This document shows positions 1 to 12,992 of a stretch of 64,000 bases of DNA, one piece after another; position 1 is the stretch's first letter, and every line of letters begins with the position of its first letter. Under the pieces are notes generated by a model that worked only from the letters and a program-made list of their open reading frames with translations, did not search any database and was not told the origin of the DNA. The DNA comes from Cephalotrichum gorgonifer (lineage: Eukaryota > Ascomycota > Sordariomycetes > Microascales > Microascaceae). The DNA lies in NCBI GenBank assembly GCA_900312665.1, contig ONZQ02000013.1:372001-436000 (forward strand), written 5' to 3'. Made by a program: the position numbers and the translations under genes.

Positions 1-195
1 ATTTTGTGTATCCGCCCTGGAAAACAAAACCCCCTTAAAACAAACAAGAAAACAAAGGATGGCCAAGTCATGATGAAAGACCATAAGAGCGTTCTTTTGT
101 TAACGCTTCCAAAACCCTTCGAAACCCGAACCCGCAGCATAACGCTCTCAGTAACTCCCGATGAAATCCGGATAGAAGGCGCGTCTGGCTGCCAT

Positions 196-2666
196 CTAGG
201 GATACGCCGGGCCCGACCATCCCGTCCCACTAGAACCTCTGTCGTCATCGACGCCGGCGAGGGGAATCCACGCGCGGCTGATGTGGGGCGAGTGTGCGTT
301 GCTGATGGGCACGACACTCTCCTGGAACCCCAGGACGCCCCAGTCGTCGCCGGCCCGGGGCTCAACCGAGCTGAGGACGCGGCGGGCGCCATCGGGCGAC
401 GAGACACGGCCGGTTGTGACAGCCTCCACGGCGGCTAGTCTCCTGGATTCGCGCTCGGATATGACCTCGGCCGCCACTCGTTGCCTCGCCTCACTGTTTG
501 CTTCAGGGCTCTCGGCGTCGAGTCCGAACCTAGGAGACTCGAAGACGGCCTTGAGGCAGCCGAAGGGCAGGTTCAGAAGGACCCGGGAGAGTGCTGCAAT
601 CTGGGGCGAGGTGTGGTTCTGTGTGGGGTTCGCGGGTCCGGGGCCGTTCGGCACGTCCACGCCTGCGGAGCCTTCTACAGACATATCCCCAAACTTGATG
701 TTGGTGAGCCGCGAACGTCGCCCCTGGTGTCCTGGACTTATGTGCACTGAAGATCCCCTAGCGATAGCCGGAGGGCGTTTCGAGCTCGCCGAACGCTTCG
801 CGCAGTCTGGGATGTTGGGCAGTCGGCTGTAGCCCTGGGGATCCGTAACGGACGGGTCCAGCACGAAGTCCGTAGTGATGCGGCTAGCGACGAACCCAAC
901 AATCCCCTCCAAGAGAATACGGGTAGGGTCGCCATAGGGGTATCGCTCGTGGATGTCGATCGTCCCCCTAGCTTGGCTTGCACCTACGGCAAACTCGAGG
1001 GCGGGCTCAAGAGTGTCCCAGCAGAGCAGCTGGGTAGCCATCTCCATGCCGCGCAGGACAACAGAGACGCACTGGAGGAGGTGGCCCGCGGCGGCGTAGC
1101 TCACCACGAAGTTGAATCGGTCGACCGCACCACCCGCGAGGGGAAGGTCCTCCGAGCCTGGGGGGGGAGTGGGAATGGAGAAGAGTGGGAAGGCGTAGAG
1201 GCGCTGCAGGGCGGTAATGAAGGCATCGGGTCGGAGATACTTGTCATCTGCGGTGATGGTAACGGTGCTGGCGTTCGAGCCCTTGCGGCGAGGATTGTGG
1301 TCTCCCACCATCAGCTGCTCGAGGAAGGTGCTTCGGGAGAGTACAAGGCGGTGGGCCGGTATCCTCAAAGGAGGTGCGCGGTTGTCGGGGAAGCGAAGTT
1401 CAAGGTTGCAGTCGGCAAACCTGGGGTCCTGGAAGTTGTTCTTGAAATGAGAAAAGAACTGTTCCGGGTCGGGCTCCAGAATCCGGTGAACCACATGAGG
1501 CGGGGGCATAGGCGGCATCATGCCGGGCGGGGGATGATGCATGCCCATCATCGGGCCAGAAGGGTGAGGGCGACCACCGTTGACCTGGTGTTGGTTATGG
1601 CTCTGGGATCCGTTCGTAGCTCCGTGCGGGCTAAACTGACTGTAGATATCGTCGGGGTGACCTGAGGACTGGGAGTCGTGGAAGCTGTGAGGAGTGGAAG
1701 GAAGGTAGTTGCCCATGTAGGGAGGATATCCGCCGTCATGCGGAGCATAAGAAGCCATCGACTGCCCGTAAGGGTCGACGGACGTAGGCTCGAAGTCGTT
1801 CCCGAACATCATAGACTGAGGGCGGAAGTCGGGGCCGGAAGGACGGCCCATATGAGAGGGCCTTCCGTTAGGAAGAGGAAGGCCTGGAGGAGGAGCATAT
1901 CCGCCGGAGTGTGGCGCCGGGGAGGAGCTGTTCGAATCGTGGAAGGCACCAAAGTGCAAGCTGCTGTTGCTTGGGTGAGGCTGGTGATGGGGTGGACGGG
2001 GGCCAAGAGACATATCCCCGCCATACATCATGTTCGGGCCGTTGCCGCTGGGATGGAACGGCGGTGGCATACTGCGAGGTAGGGGGTTCGAGGGCGGGGG
2101 TGCGTAGGCTTTAGGACCGCCGGTAGGTGGGTTCATCTTGTCGGTACCCGGAGCCGACTTGGGGGAGTCCAGGGCTGGCGTGCCGGTTGCAGTGCTGTCG
2201 AGGCCAGAGTCATCGACGGTCGAGTTGGTTGAAGGAACAGACGGTGCCTGGAAGGAAGGCTCGACTGCAACTGGGGAAGCTGGGTAAATGTCAGTTCGCG
2301 GTAGCGATTGTAGGGAGGAAGGAAGGCCGGGAACGGGATGGGAAGGTCCCAAGTACCTTGAGCCGAGGAATCTTCTGACGCCGCAGCCTGAGCCTGAACC
2401 TGAACCTGAACCTCTCCCTCTACCTTTGCGGTGCCGTTGACGGTGGGGGCTGGGACCGGCTCTGCTTTAGCCAGTTCAGCGGCGACCCCCTTCGGTGTGG
2501 CCTGCGTGTCTCCGTTTGCTTGTGAGGGCGGCGGCTGGGTGGTGGAAACTCGGTTTTGGGCGCGGCGTGGCATGTAGGTCAGCGGGATGGCGGGGACGAC
2601 GTTCTTCGGTCGCGGTTTGCTGGCGGAACCCTTGCGCGGGTTCGCGCCGCCATTGGCAGGTGCCAT
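196..2666 (-). CDS. BTB/POZ-like, proline-rich hypothetical protein (797 aa)
   Basis: Two exons, 2666-2357 and 2279-196, joined across a 77 nt intron with GTACTT donor, CTGAC branch site and CCCAG acceptor. The splice changes reading frame, so neither open frame alone is the protein. The first 380 or so residues are low-complexity (Pro, Ser, Gly, His, Met) and probably disordered. Residues about 389-500 resemble a BTB/POZ fold: a 'FADCNLEL' strand, then 'IPAHRLVLSRSTFLEQLM', the usual protein-interaction core. The C-terminal 300 residues are helical and unassigned. Function is unknown; BTB proteins often dimerise or serve as Cullin-3 adaptors, but nothing here proves that. The start MAPANGG is the first ATG of the open exon. 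The exon model is strong; the BTB call is moderate. Confidence 0.8.
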
Positions 2667-4092
2667 GATGGGGGTACGATGGTGTTGGGCTCAAGACATG
2701 AGGCCGGTCATGAAGGATGGGACTGTCTTGGGGGTCGCGGCAGAGAGAGCCCCGGGCCAGCTGAGAAAGGAAGGCTGTCGAGCTGGCTCTGCCTCTGCGG
2801 CCCCAGACTGTAGGGCGTCCGTGCTTGGGGCGATAGGCCAAGGAGGGGGGAAAGGAATGGAGTTGGGCCAAAGATGGACCCGATATTATGTGAATCGGGG
2901 ATAAAGTAAAAGGCCCCCGAATCAGAGAGGCACACAGGTGATGTGATGGAGATGTTGTGTCAGTATTTGGGCGCCTCAGCCACGGGTGGAGGTGTTTGGC
3001 GGTGACCCGGGGAAGGCAGGCAAAATTCAATGCAAGGCAGGTCTCGTTTTCCCCAATTTTTTTTTTCGGTCTTTCCCCGCCGATTTCCAGCGCATGAGCC
3101 TGCGTCACATCTGGCAAACGGGAATAAGGTAAGCTGCGACAGGGTCTGGGTAATCCTCGGCTGGCGCAACCTCCTACTATAATACAAAGCAGCCTATTAC
3201 AAGATTTGGGCAGACGCGGATGCGAATGTTAGCTGACATTCTGCATTCTAGGGCGTCGAGATCCTGGGTGATATCACGACCAAACACAACACACAATGCT
3301 TGTTTTCCTGTATCCTTGCGAAGCCTCCCCACCCCCCCGGTCGGTTTATAGATCTCTGGTGATGCCTGGACAAGTGAATACGCTGTCGACTTGGTACTAG
3401 GTACCTGCCACCTGACCATTCATGTACTTCTGCTTGTGGAAAAATGGATGCTTCCAATGTAGCAGTTCTGCTTGTCTTGGTTTACGGGTTTCAACATCTC
3501 ATAATTTCCGCTGCAGCGCCAAAGCGCCACCTTCTAAACGGTGCGTCTCTTCTGTGTCTTGTGAATGGTACAACGCAGTACTTATATAGAGGTGGAAACC
3601 TGGCGAGACCTAATTGAATACCTGTCTGTACCTCTTGGACACAGCACCAGCATTGAGAGCAGGTCTGAGAATCGCATGACCGAATTGCTACAAAGATGCA
3701 GGTACAACCTCTCGAGGTCAGGCAGCACATGACTAGGTACATGTACCTACCAGCCGGAGGAAGAACAGGTACTATTTTGGGTATTGTATTGGGGAACCCG
3801 TCTCGTCTCCCTATAGCAAGTACCCCTTCTTCACCAACCTACTCATCCCCCAAAATGCAATCCAGGATATCAGAAAACGAACAAACAAAAGCTCAAACCA
3901 GCAAAACACCAAGTTCCATCCACGCTATGCCATGGAATATGCAGCCTATTCCCCTCCCGTCTATACATGTACCAACCCTCACCATCACAAAACTCCGAGG
4001 GTACGAAGAGAAACCAACCCGGTCTTTGTACCAGGTAGCCCAGAACCCAGATATATCCAGCTACGGGCACGCTCTCCAGAGTATCAGAATGC
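2667..4092. other. Intergenic region, no gene seen
   Basis: About 1.4 kb between the start of the BTB-like gene and the end of the MFS gene, so it holds the promoter of the first and the terminator of the second. It has a T-run at about 3056-3066 and many GTAC/AGGTAC words. The open frames here are short, overlap each other and show no recognisable protein. Confidence 0.5.
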
Positions 4093-6245
4093 CTAAGGAC
4101 TACCAGCCTCTTTCCTCTTCCTGTCGCGCACCCCGTACACCTTCCCACCCGTCCACTGCCGGAGCCGCTTGCCGAAGAAGAAGAGGCCGGGGATGCCGAG
4201 GGACAACACGAGCATGATCTCAGCGTAGATGGCAAACGTCGAGAGAAGACCGCGCTCCGCGATCCAGACGGTAGCCTGTGAGGCGAAGAAGAAGGCGATG
4301 ATAAGCCGTAGCGACGAGACGTTTACTAGCACGGGTCTGTGGTGTCCTGTTAGTATACTGGTGTTATTCTGAGCAGAAGAAGGGAAAAAAAAAGGGGGGA
4401 GACAAAAGGAAAGAGAAGGTGAGGCTGGAGACTCACCCAGCCCACATCGGATAGCACTCGATGATGAACACGTTGAGAATCGTCATCGTCGTAAGGAACC
4501 CAAATATTATGAGCGTGGCCCCCAGGAGGAGGATGGCCCAGTGCTGGTTACTATCACCCGCGTGCCCGAAGACGAAGCACCCCGCCACGCCCGACAATAG
4601 TGGGAACACGAGGTTCACGAGGTGGTGCTCGGGCTCCCTCGCACCGTTGTTCCACCTCGTAACGGCATTCGACACCCTGTCGGCGACCAGGCCCCCGAAG
4701 ACGAAGACCATCAGGCCCGCGACGGCGAACGGCACGGTCGACAGGCCGGTCCACTGGAATTCCCAGCCCTGGGCGAGCAGGGCGAAGGACAGGATCTGCT
4801 GCGTGGCCTGGTTCGCGATGATGAAGACGCTGTTCGCGAGGACGCACCACACCACGGCGGGGAAGACGGTGCTCCGGAGGGTGTTCAGCATCGACACCCC
4901 CGCGCCCTTCCAGTCGAGGCCGAACTGGAAGACGCCGAGGTCCGTCCAGAGGGTACGCGGGCCGTAGGTCTCGGGCTCGAGGTCCGGGCGCTGCTTGCCC
5001 TCGGGCACGGGGTAGATGCGCGCGCCGCTGAGCTCCTCCCTGGAGCGCTTCCAGCGGGTCTCGGGGAGGCCCACTATGAGGAGGAGCCAGGCGAGGATGC
5101 CGAAGCCCGAGGTGATGTAGTAGAGCCAGCGCCAGCTGTAGTTGGCGGCTATATAAGGTGCCGCGACGCCGAGCGCGATGATTACGAGGCCCTGTTCCGC
5201 CGGAAGCAGTGTTAGTTCGCCGCGGACGGACGGGCGCCGCGGACGGACGGGAGTGCGGGTGGGCGGTATGGTATCTATGGACTCGAAAAAAGAGAGAGAG
5301 AACCAACCTGAGTTGATATCACCAGCGACATGGCTTTATTCCGCTGGTGGATGAACACCATGTCGTGCACAATAAGAGGTATCAGTGCCTCGACGGCACC
5401 CACTCCCAACCCCTGTATCGCCCGCGCGGCCAGGTGGTGCTTCAGAGACGTGCTGAAGCCCGCCCACAGGCCCCCGGCCCAGGCGCACGCCGCGGCGAAT
5501 AGCAGCACAGGGCGGCGGCCGACGGCGACGGACAGCGGGACGAGGAAGTAGCTCGCGATGCCGTTGCCGAGCGCGGGTATCGCCGCCAGCAGGGCGATCC
5601 TCCCGATGGGTACGGGGGTGACGCCGGGGGGCACGACGGACATGGGGTTGAGGCGCATGCCATCGCCGCCGCTGCGGGCGACGAAGTCGACGTCGTTGAG
5701 GATGCGGGGGTCGACGCCGGAGTATTCGAGGAGGAAGACGGGGAGGAGGGCGCCGATGACGATCTCGGCGGAGAGGCCCAGAGAGCCAACTGAGATGGTC
5801 GTTAGCTAGGGGCGCGGGTGGGTAAGGTGGATTCGGCCCCGGTTAGTTGGATTCTAGGACTTACAGAAACATATCGCTCCTATTGCGAACCACTTCCTCC
5901 AGGGAGGGAGGTTCAGGGGATCTGCGGCGTCGCTAGGTCAGAGATGGCGCACGATCACGGCTGGCGAGGTTCAGTACTACCTTTGGGGTCGGGAGTTGGC
6001 ATCTGCCGGTCGAAGACGTTAGTACTGAGCGATCTCCGCTTCCCAGAGATGTCTAACATCATTCCGGTAAGACGTAGGCCACTTACGGGTATTAACCTCA
6101 GTTGTCCATCCTCGTAGAGATGTGTGGTGCCAACGACCAGTGTCTCGGCGGTCTCGTAGCTCTCTAGCGACGACGCGTCTCCATCCGCTGGCCGTATCAC
6201 TCCCTCTCTTGGCAGCGGCCAGTTCTTACTCTGCCGCGCCGCCAT
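4093..6245 (-). CDS. Major facilitator superfamily transporter (572 aa)
   Basis: Six exons: 6245-6087, 6002-5981 (22 nt), 5921-5865, 5789-5308, 5191-4437 and 4336-4093. All junctions keep phase; branch sites TACTAACG and GCTAACG are visible. The cytosolic N-terminus carries 'DGQLRLIP' and 'PDPKDPLNLPPWRKW', the lead-in of a fungal MFS subfamily annotated as general-substrate or HOL1/polyamine-like carriers. Hydrophobic segments follow, with a motif-A-like 'VPLSVAVGRRPVLL' loop and, near the end, 'MWAGPVLVNVSSLR'. The large central loop contains 'GLPETRWKRSREEL'. Expected to be a 12-TM proton-coupled transporter in the plasma membrane; the substrate cannot be read from sequence. The short 22 nt and 57 nt exons were placed because together they restore the conserved N-terminal sequence. 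Confidence 0.88.
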
Positions 6246-9200
6246 GATACATGCCCTTTTCCCAATCCACTCGCGCTTCCAAAGGGGATACAGGTAAGTT
6301 CCGGATGTTCGACTTCGACAGGTTAGTCTTCCTTCCCCGCGTCTTGGTAAAGGGACAATCGGAAGACAATGAGGGGGCGTAGATATCGTTTCGGCTCCGT
6401 GGGGTGTCCCGTTCCTATATATAAAGGCAAGACCTCCAACAGTAACACGAGGAAATCGAGGTGCCCGCCGGGGGCAGGGTGGTACTATTTGCTGGCTTCT
6501 TCGTCGGGAAAAGATGTCGACGGGAATTGAAGGGAAAGGTTTGGTTTCTTTCAGCGGCAAGCCTCATTTAAACCAAAGATCGCTGAGGAAGATCAAAAGT
6601 CCAAGTTAAGAAAATGGGGGGAGGAGAAGGATCAGCCTTTAACCATGCTAATACCAGAACATGCCTGTCAGTCAATGCTTAATGCCATGTTCTAAATCGT
6701 GGATGAGAGAGGAAGGGAGTATTAATAGCCGCTATCTTGTCAGATGGGCGGGATATTGTACATATGTAGGGATTGAATAGAGAGGGTGTTTACTTGTACT
6801 CATCACGTTGCAGTATCGGAACCATTCCCGTCCTCCCCACTCTCCCTGACTTCCTCTTTCCTCCATCCCTGTTATCTCTCATGCCACCCATGCTCTCTTA
6901 TCCTTGCCATCTTCCTTGATTCTCTAATCCCCGCCCATTCTTATTAAGAAAAAAAATGTTACATCTATCCGCAGAGGGATCCTTTGAGGAAGGGATGAAG
7001 CCTGCATCTGCATCTGCACCTGTCACTGAATTTTGGACGAATTAGCAAGAGGGCCTTACTTTCTATCTCTTCTCTTCTCTTTCGAATGGGTTACGAAGAC
7101 AATGGCAACCATAGAGTACATAGTATTAGTACTAGGTATCGCCATATGATGGGTGTTTGTTTAAATCCCAGCCTTCCTCAAGTAGAAATTGTTATCGACA
7201 TTAATTCCCCGTCCTTCTTTAGGACCTTCTTTCGGGCCTGCCGTTGTCGATAAACCGGGGATTCATCCACATTGACGCATGCATGCACGCTTAGTTTGGC
7301 TGAGGCAGCTGAGACGAAGGGTCGCGTGTGGCTGCTCCCTGCGTTTGATCGTCGCTGAAGGCGGGGGATGCACCTGCTTCTTTGGGATCACTAGTATCAG
7401 TAGGTACTATGCAAGGACGACTTGTAGGAGCGAATCCTCGAGCAAATATTCGCGGCCTCCGGTCGGGACATTTCACCACCAAAAGAAAGATATCAGAAAG
7501 ATGTGGCTGATCCTGATAAACGGCCACTCTTACTCCTTACATCTAGCCCTTCTATCGCGCCTTCCTCCTTCCATATCCACCCTTCGACAATAATCCTATC
7601 TGCCAGGGCGGCTGTGGCCCAGTGTGATAGGGGGTGGTAGCCCCACTACCACCGTTACACCATGACCACATCGCACCAGCCATGATCCTGCCCGCGGCCC
7701 AGTGGATCCAACCTAAAATACTAGCGTCCTGGCCCCAAACCTTAATCCTTGTCTGTCCCTGAGACTCCTCGGTCCCGGCCGAGCATAAGCATCTTAGAAC
7801 GTACCACGTCGGGGACAATCCTGGTCTCTTCGCAAGCCCTACCCTTTTACGGCTACTCTTCTCTAAAGTGTTATGCCCTATTACAGTAATAATACCGCTC
7901 GTTGACCTTAGTCAAAATGCTCCAGGGCTAATGCCTAACTACCTACCCCGCTAGATTGCACGTTTGGTTCGAAGTAACACATCTGAGCTTGGACCACATT
8001 ACAGTGGCACAACGCTTGAGGTCTGGACCACGGGCTGCTTGGATACCATCGACGCAGTATTAGCCCTGCCCCGAGCTTGACCCCACACCAGCCAGCCCAA
8101 ACGGACTCACCACGCGAAACAATCAACACATGTCCCTACAACAGGCCTCGGCCGCCTTTGAAAAAAGACTATGCAGCCACACGCTTGTCATAGGAGGGGG
8201 GTGAGAGTACTTGCATTCACTGCTCCATGCTATGTATTCCCCCTGTGTTCCTCGGGAATAGGAGCGAAGCAACTATAAAGCTCGATATGCAATCTTGATT
8301 CTTACTTCTCGGCGTAGAAGCTTGTTACAAAAGCAGAGTGGCGCAGCCCGGAGGGTTGAAACCTCAACCAATCTTTCACGCGTTCCACCCTTGTCCGCCC
8401 CGTAAGCTACCAAGAACTCTTCTCGTCAGCTTGGCACTCCCACGTTGCTAGCCCGTCGGTCAATCTGCACAAAGATCGCTCCAACCCCAGACTTCCAAGC
8501 CGTTCGATGGAGCTGCTTCGTGGTTGCTGAAAACATTAGGTGCTGCGGCAAGACCCCTGTCCCGGCCTTTGATAATGGGACTGCTATTCTCAACCAGATC
8601 CGCGCCTTTTACTTAGGTGGGTTTCACATATGATCGGTCGGCTTGAGTGTTGGGGTCTAGGATTCGATGCCGGGTCGCAGGCAGAATTGCCTACTTGATC
8701 GGGTAGGCCAATAAGTCTATGTTTAGAAGATTTGAATACCAGAGGTTAGGGACTGGAATCGGATGCGCGGCCTTGATACTAGACATTCTTTTCGCATATT
8801 CGTTTCTGGTAAGAGGGCGGACTGGACGCTTCTTCCCTTCGTATATGGCAGATCGATGCTTCGTACCGGGTGGTTTCACACGAATAGCACTTCTTACCCC
8901 GCACATAGCATCGTCAGTAAGGGGATAGTAGGTTCCCTATATGCTCCTTCATAGGAGCAGAATATGGCACTGATCACCGTGATGAACACCGGAGGTTTCA
9001 TACCAAGTAGTGGTCTTAACGAAAGAAGAGAGACTGGTCCTTAGAACTCCTATGCTGCTACCTTACACCAACGCTGCTCCAAACGGAGAGACTCTCTAAC
9101 GCTCGTGCTTATCGACTCGAAAGGGCCTCGCGGCTACCTGTCATACATAACAGCACCTAATTCCTCGTAAACCCAAGTACACGTCCCGCTGACGGCGCAA

Positions 9201-9261
9201 AACAAAACGACTCCCGCTCTCCCCGCTCTGTGTCCCGTTCCTTCAAATCCTGTCCCCCCCT
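6246..9261. other. 3 kb gene-poor region
   Basis: Contains the promoter of the MFS gene at its left end and the terminator of UBC6 at its right end. It is less GC-rich than the genes, with CT-rich and T-rich stretches near 6830-7080. No open frame over about 105 codons, and none resembles a known protein. At 8336 there is a 16 nt match to the 5' end of an initiator-type tRNA, not followed by a full cloverleaf. A short hairpin lies at about 8689-8708 (CCTAC/GTAGG arms). Confidence 0.5.
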
Positions 9262-10249
9262 TCAGGTGCCTCCGCTGCCGAACAGCCGCGCGAGGAGCAC
9301 GTAGAGAAACACCACTCCCCCGAACACCAACAGCCTATTCCTTCCCGCCCAGCTCGACCCCGCCGCGTCTCTCCTGTTGACGACGGCCTCCACGACGGCC
9401 TGCGTCTGGTGGCCGCTTCCCGACGGGAGCACGAGCTGCGGCCCGCACGAGGCATTACCTCCCTGCGGCGCGGCCGGCACCGCCTTCCGCCCCGTCGTGA
9501 CGTCGATGTCGTTCTCCTTCATCCACGCCCAGTTCTCCGCGTCGACCTCGGCCCACTCGGCGCGGAACTTGGCGCCGCCGTCCCCGGCCTTGACGTTGCC
9601 CTTGAGCGCCGGGTTCGCCCGGAGGTTCGACCCGCCGCCCGTCGAGTTCCACCACCGCGACCGCGCGGCGAGGGCCTTCCTCTCGGCCTGCGTGCTCGAG
9701 ATGGAGCCCGTGGTTATCTCGTCGCTCGTCATGAAGCTAAGGAGGCCGACGAGGATGGTCGACACCTCCCAGGCCGGGTTGAAGCTTTTGGGGTGGAAGT
9801 CGGAGATGGAGAGGCAGAGCCGGGTCGAGGGCTGGAAGCGGCCCGAGGGCGTGTGCATCCGGATCGCCGGCGGCGCGAACGGGTAGTTCGGGGGGAAGAT
9901 CAGCGTTCCCCAGTATTGTCCGTCATGGTATGGCGTATCTTCTGGACCGGTGATGATGTAGTGCCACCTGATTTGGTATCGCTGGTTAGCATGTGTCCCT
10001 GTGGTCTATGGGGAGTAGGATGGGAGTGATCCTAGGGGTTGGGGACAGGGTATAGGCAGGCATACTCAAGGATGTTCGACTCCGATGGGTGGGCGGTGAT
10101 GTATGGGGGTGGGTTGATAGTGATGGCTTTGTATTCGCGGGTTAACTGGTAAGAAGTAAGCAGTCAGATCGAGACAATGGGCCCGGGGGGGTCGGGAGCG
10201 AATCCGTGGACTATATACATACCCGAGTCCGTGCTGCTTTGGTCGCCAT
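9262..10249 (-). CDS. UBC6: Ubiquitin-conjugating enzyme E2, UBC6/UBE2J2 type (270 aa)
   Basis: Exons 10249-10223, 10145-10066 and 9967-9262. An ER tail-anchored E2 that passes ubiquitin to substrates of the ER-associated degradation (ERAD) ligase Doa10. The UBC fold starts at 'LTREYKAI'; 'PYHDGQYWGTLIFPPNYPF' (residues 49-67) is typical, and the HPN triad of ordinary E2s is replaced by 'MHTPSGRF', as expected in this family. The catalytic cysteine falls at residue 87 in 'STRLCLSISD', the same number as in yeast Ubc6. After a charged, variable linker the protein ends in one hydrophobic segment (about 247-264, 'LLVFGGVVFLYVLLARLF'), the tail anchor. It is divergently arranged with the next gene. 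Length fits the family. Confidence 0.95.
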
Positions 10250-10961
10250 GGTTTGTGGAAGTGTGTTGGTTTGTCGACTCGTGCACCGAAAGGTGGGCGG
10301 TGACGGGTTAGGGAAGATTAAGGAGTCAGGACGGCCGGAGGGGCAGAGGGGCCAAGGGTGATGGATATCGTGCCGACGGAAAGATGTGGACGTGGACGGC
10401 AGATTGATTGGCTGAAATCCAGTAGACTAACTTGAATGAGTGGTTGGTACTGGAGTAACACGCTTCTCTCAATATACGTAAAAAGGGCTCTGGCGGACTT
10501 GGGGGGTTTGATGCCAGCCAAATCAACTTGCCAGGCTGGGCAACTCGGATTATCTTATCTGCACAACGTAATGCGTAATGCGGAACCACGGAATGACGCG
10601 GTTAAAGTTTGCGATGCAGTAACCACGGCTGATCTTCGGATGTAACTCGGCACTGGAGTCCAGTATCTTGTCAGCTTCTGTTATGCCAGTCTCCACAAAT
10701 TTACCCAGCTACATTGAGAACCTCCATCCACAAGGTACCGTCGGTTGTAAGTGACGGCGATGCGAAGAGAAGGAAGGCACGGTAGATTCTAAGGAAGGAA
10801 CAAGGCATCTTTACAACAATAATAAAATACACAACAAGATTTCCTCTCTTCCTTGAAAATGGTTTCCAAACAATGTGTTGTCAACAACCTCACGCATTAC
10901 CCATCTCGATCAAGACTCCTCGTCCTCGAACACCACCACACACCACACATTTCGCGTAGTC
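10250..10961. promoter_or_regulatory. Divergent intergenic promoter region
   Basis: About 0.7 kb between the starts of UBC6 (-) and the hypothetical gene (+). It must contain both promoters. No specific binding site could be assigned. An upstream in-frame ATG at 10875 could extend the right-hand gene by 29 codons. Confidence 0.45.
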
Positions 10962-12992
10962 ATGGCCTCCATCAACGGCACGGGCAATGGCGTCCCGGCC
11001 GAAGACACGGACCATGCTGTCTCCAGTCCAGGACCGATGATGGAAGATTCCACTGCAGAGGCTGAGCCCGATCCAGATATCTACCATACTGCAGAAGCTG
11101 AGCTCGATCCAGAGGTTGACCACGAGTTTCTCAATGGGATTAATGGCCACCACAACCACGACCACGATGACGATGACGATCCCCATGATGGTGCGTCTTC
11201 AGTTGGAGACGCAATCCCGCCTGCAGACAACGCGGAAATCACTCGACAATCACCGTCCACTTCGTTCAAAGGGCGAAGATGTCTTGAGATTGAGTCGACA
11301 TGTGGGATATGCACAGATTCTATCCTTATCGGCGAAATTTCAGTCGTCTGTACGCTCTGGACATACCTATTACTCTTGTGACGAGTTTCTGACCAATAGC
11401 TAACACTCGTGATGCAGTCCGAGGTTACGACTCGAGCGGGTATTCGGACCATACATCAACATTTCCGTTTCCCGAAGCATGGTACCCCAACTGGATGCGT
11501 GGCGTGGACGGTTATGTATTCTGCCAAAGGCTGGATTGCCGGCGACACCCTAAGTACTTTGCAGAGACAGCAACTGTGCACGATCAGTGTTTCCGCACGG
11601 TTAAGACGGTATGCGGAGAGAAGGGTATTGATTTTAACGAAGTCAAACACAGACTGTGGATAGCCATGTCATGGAGAAAACCCGCTCGAGCGACGGCCTC
11701 AACGAACCTTACAGTCGGGGCAGCCGCTGCTGGCGAGGTTCTGAGGAGAGTGGCCGAAGCCTGTGGGCTCCAGAAGCTGCTCAGCCTGCCCCTTGAGCTT
11801 ATCATCCAGATTGAGGTGTACTCGAAACACGCCCACTTCTGGAGGACCATCAAGGCCCTTGCCTTCGTTGAAGCTATGCTGGGTATGCCGCGCGGACCCA
11901 GCCTCAGCGTGCCGTTGAGTGAGATACAGTACTGGGAGCGTGGTGGGCTTGTCCTCCCCTACACCTCACTACCGCTGCTGCCCATCATACGCATTGCCGT
12001 TGACGTACATGGCATCGAGAAGGTGGAGCGTCTGCCGGAGATGCCCACATACGACGGCCAATACTCTCATAGCCGCGTTTTCATCATTGAAGAGGCGAGC
12101 TTCTTCCGTGATGTTTCCGCTCTGATCAAGGTATGTATGCCTTCCGATTTCTTCTCACTTTCAAAGGTGCCTTTTGCTAACTGAGGTTCAGGAGGGCCGC
12201 ATGAGACTGAGGGCGGATCATCTACGGGCGACTGTGACGCTCTGGAACTCTCCCGCTCGGATCCAGTTCGAAGCCCGCCTCGCTTCTCCGAACTGGAATG
12301 TGTTAGCCCACGCGCGCTCATATGCTATCGAGCTGGGAAAAGTCGATGGAATCTCTTTTCTCTTCATCAAGGGGCAAGTCGTCTCTATCCACACCCATCG
12401 GGGACTGGAGTCTTCCGCCAGCGTAACCTACGACTGGTACGGGGAGTGGGCACCGGATCAGGTTACATGGGTTTACCTCCCCCTCTCTAGGTCGGACCGC
12501 CTTCTGCGATTCGGGGCGCGGGAGTACGCTCGTTCGGGCAGGGTGTTCCTCGTTGGAACCCGAATGCTCGGCGACGTGATGTTCGGCCGACCCGGGCCGG
12601 GGGCTCCCAAAAGAACCATGGCTGTATCTTCGCCGACCCCGCTGACCCTCGTCTACGCGGAGGACAAGAACGACTTCAAGGACATCCCGGTCATTGGCGT
12701 AATTCAAAAGGAGAATCCACCTGCCGGCACCCTCAACCTCGGCGATGTGCAGTGGCCGCAGGTCGCCCCTCGCCGCACACCCGCAGGCCGACACCACCTA
12801 CGGGATGCCTACTTCTCGAGCGCGCCTCTCAGCAATGTGGTATCGGTGACGGTTTTCTACTTCGCGGATACCACGCGGTGCAGGGGGATCATATTCAAGT
12901 ACGGCAACGGAGGCGAGCGGTCGGTCGGTCAATGCCGCGTTGGCGTCGACCGCACGGAGAGATTCGATCAGCCGGACGGCCTCTGTTTCTAG
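10962..12992 (+). CDS. Uncharacterised fungal protein (633 aa) ending at an early in-frame stop
   Basis: Exons 10962-11349, 11418-12130 and 12192-12992; introns have GTACGC/GTATGT donors and CTAAC or CTGAG branch regions. I chose the ATG at 10962 (MASINGTG, purine context, G at +4); an in-frame ATG at 10875 is possible. The N-terminus is acidic with a His/Asp tract (about residues 61-73). 'CGICTDSI' and 'FCQRLDCRRHP' give a few spaced cysteines. The middle part is helical with 'LLSLPLELIIQI', like the start of an F-box, and the rest resembles large, poorly described Sordariomycete proteins. The TAG at 12990-12992 follows 'QPDGLCF'. The same frame then stays open to a TAA at 13245 and encodes 'VGVLYFWFTD', which looks like the normal end of such proteins. 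It may therefore be a truncated allele. Function not known. Confidence 0.7.

Noticed and set aside
4554..5306. 250-codon frame on the minus strand overlapping the MFS exons
   Set aside because: Arg/Pro/Gly-rich translation in a shifted frame; the MFS frame has transmembrane segments and correct splice sites.
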